Made by a program: the position numbers and the translations under genes. A stretch of 64,000 bases of DNA. Origin: Saccoglossus kowalevskii (lineage: Eukaryota; Hemichordata; Enteropneusta; Harrimaniidae). This document shows positions 63,850 to 64,000 of the stretch, piece after piece. Positions within the stretch are counted from its first letter, which is position 1. Each line of letters opens with the position of its first letter. A model generated the notes under the pieces. The model ran no database searches. It saw only the letters and a list, made by a program, of their open reading frames with translations, and was not told where the DNA came from. The DNA is taken from assembly GCF_000003605.2 (NCBI RefSeq), contig NW_003134352.1, positions 187,978 through 251,977 of the forward strand. The letters are read 5' to 3'.

Positions 63850-64000
63850 TAGCTCCGCTGTCGACTTTGTCGAGCGGAGCTTATCATATGAGTGATTGTC
63901 CGTCGTCGTCGTCCGTGTCAATGTTTTACTTTTTCGACTTCTTCTTGAAAACTACAAGCCTGAATGCTTTGATACTTGGTGTATATGTACCTTGGGTAGA
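63850..64000 (+). mobile_element. Hairpin-ended core-repeat element, copy D (cut by window end)
   Basis: Starts TAGCTCCGCTGTCGACTTTG and TCGAGCGGAGCTTATCATAT, then the GTCCGTCGTC tract and the first core repeat (AAAACTACAAGCCTGAATGC), identical or nearly so to copies B and C. Confidence 0.85.

Overview
The window is animal nuclear DNA: AT-rich, with long intron-split genes, GT-AG splice sites, standard code, and introns crowded with short inverted-repeat elements, minisatellites and LINE tails. No bacterial gene layout, rRNA, tRNA or CRISPR was seen. The protein families (calmodulin-type PDE1, a giant multi-Tudor germline protein) and repeat style (hairpin-ended elements with ~155-bp core repeats) suggest a marine invertebrate, perhaps a hemichordate or other invertebrate deuterostome; the species is an inference.

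Layout. 1-535: 3' end of a LINE. 536-26,400: a plus-strand PDE1 cyclic-nucleotide phosphodiesterase gene, probably beginning upstream of the window. Thirteen exons from 4377 to 25693 join in frame into a 566-residue protein with a complete catalytic domain. Two extra in-frame cassette exons are likely upstream, and several alternative last exons lie between 17.8 and 25.7 kb, all in the same splice phase. 26,400-31,460: intergenic DNA with TTAA-bounded miniature transposons around a 29-bp minisatellite. 31,465-60,405: a plus-strand gene for an exceptionally large Tudor protein, about 4,486 residues in nine exons with 15 Tudor cores, four of them (T9-T12) nearly identical tandem copies inside one 5.2-kb exon, followed by an acidic repetitive tail. 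One of its introns has a GC donor. A 707-bp assembly gap lies in its first intron. Its second intron holds a possible small antisense gene (40,200-40,487). 61,500-64,000: a BED-finger-like pseudogene fragment, AT-rich repeats, and the start of another hairpin-ended element cut by the window end.

Roles. PDE1 hydrolyses cAMP/cGMP in the cytosol under Ca2+/calmodulin. Tudor proteins of the TDRD6/TDRD15/Drosophila Tudor type bind dimethyl-arginine on Piwi proteins and scaffold germ granules. The two genes are simply neighbours; nothing suggests joint function. The most notable biology is the expanded Tudor array, the PDE1 alternative-end cassette, and a family of hairpin-ended, core-repeat elements seeded through the Tudor gene's introns.
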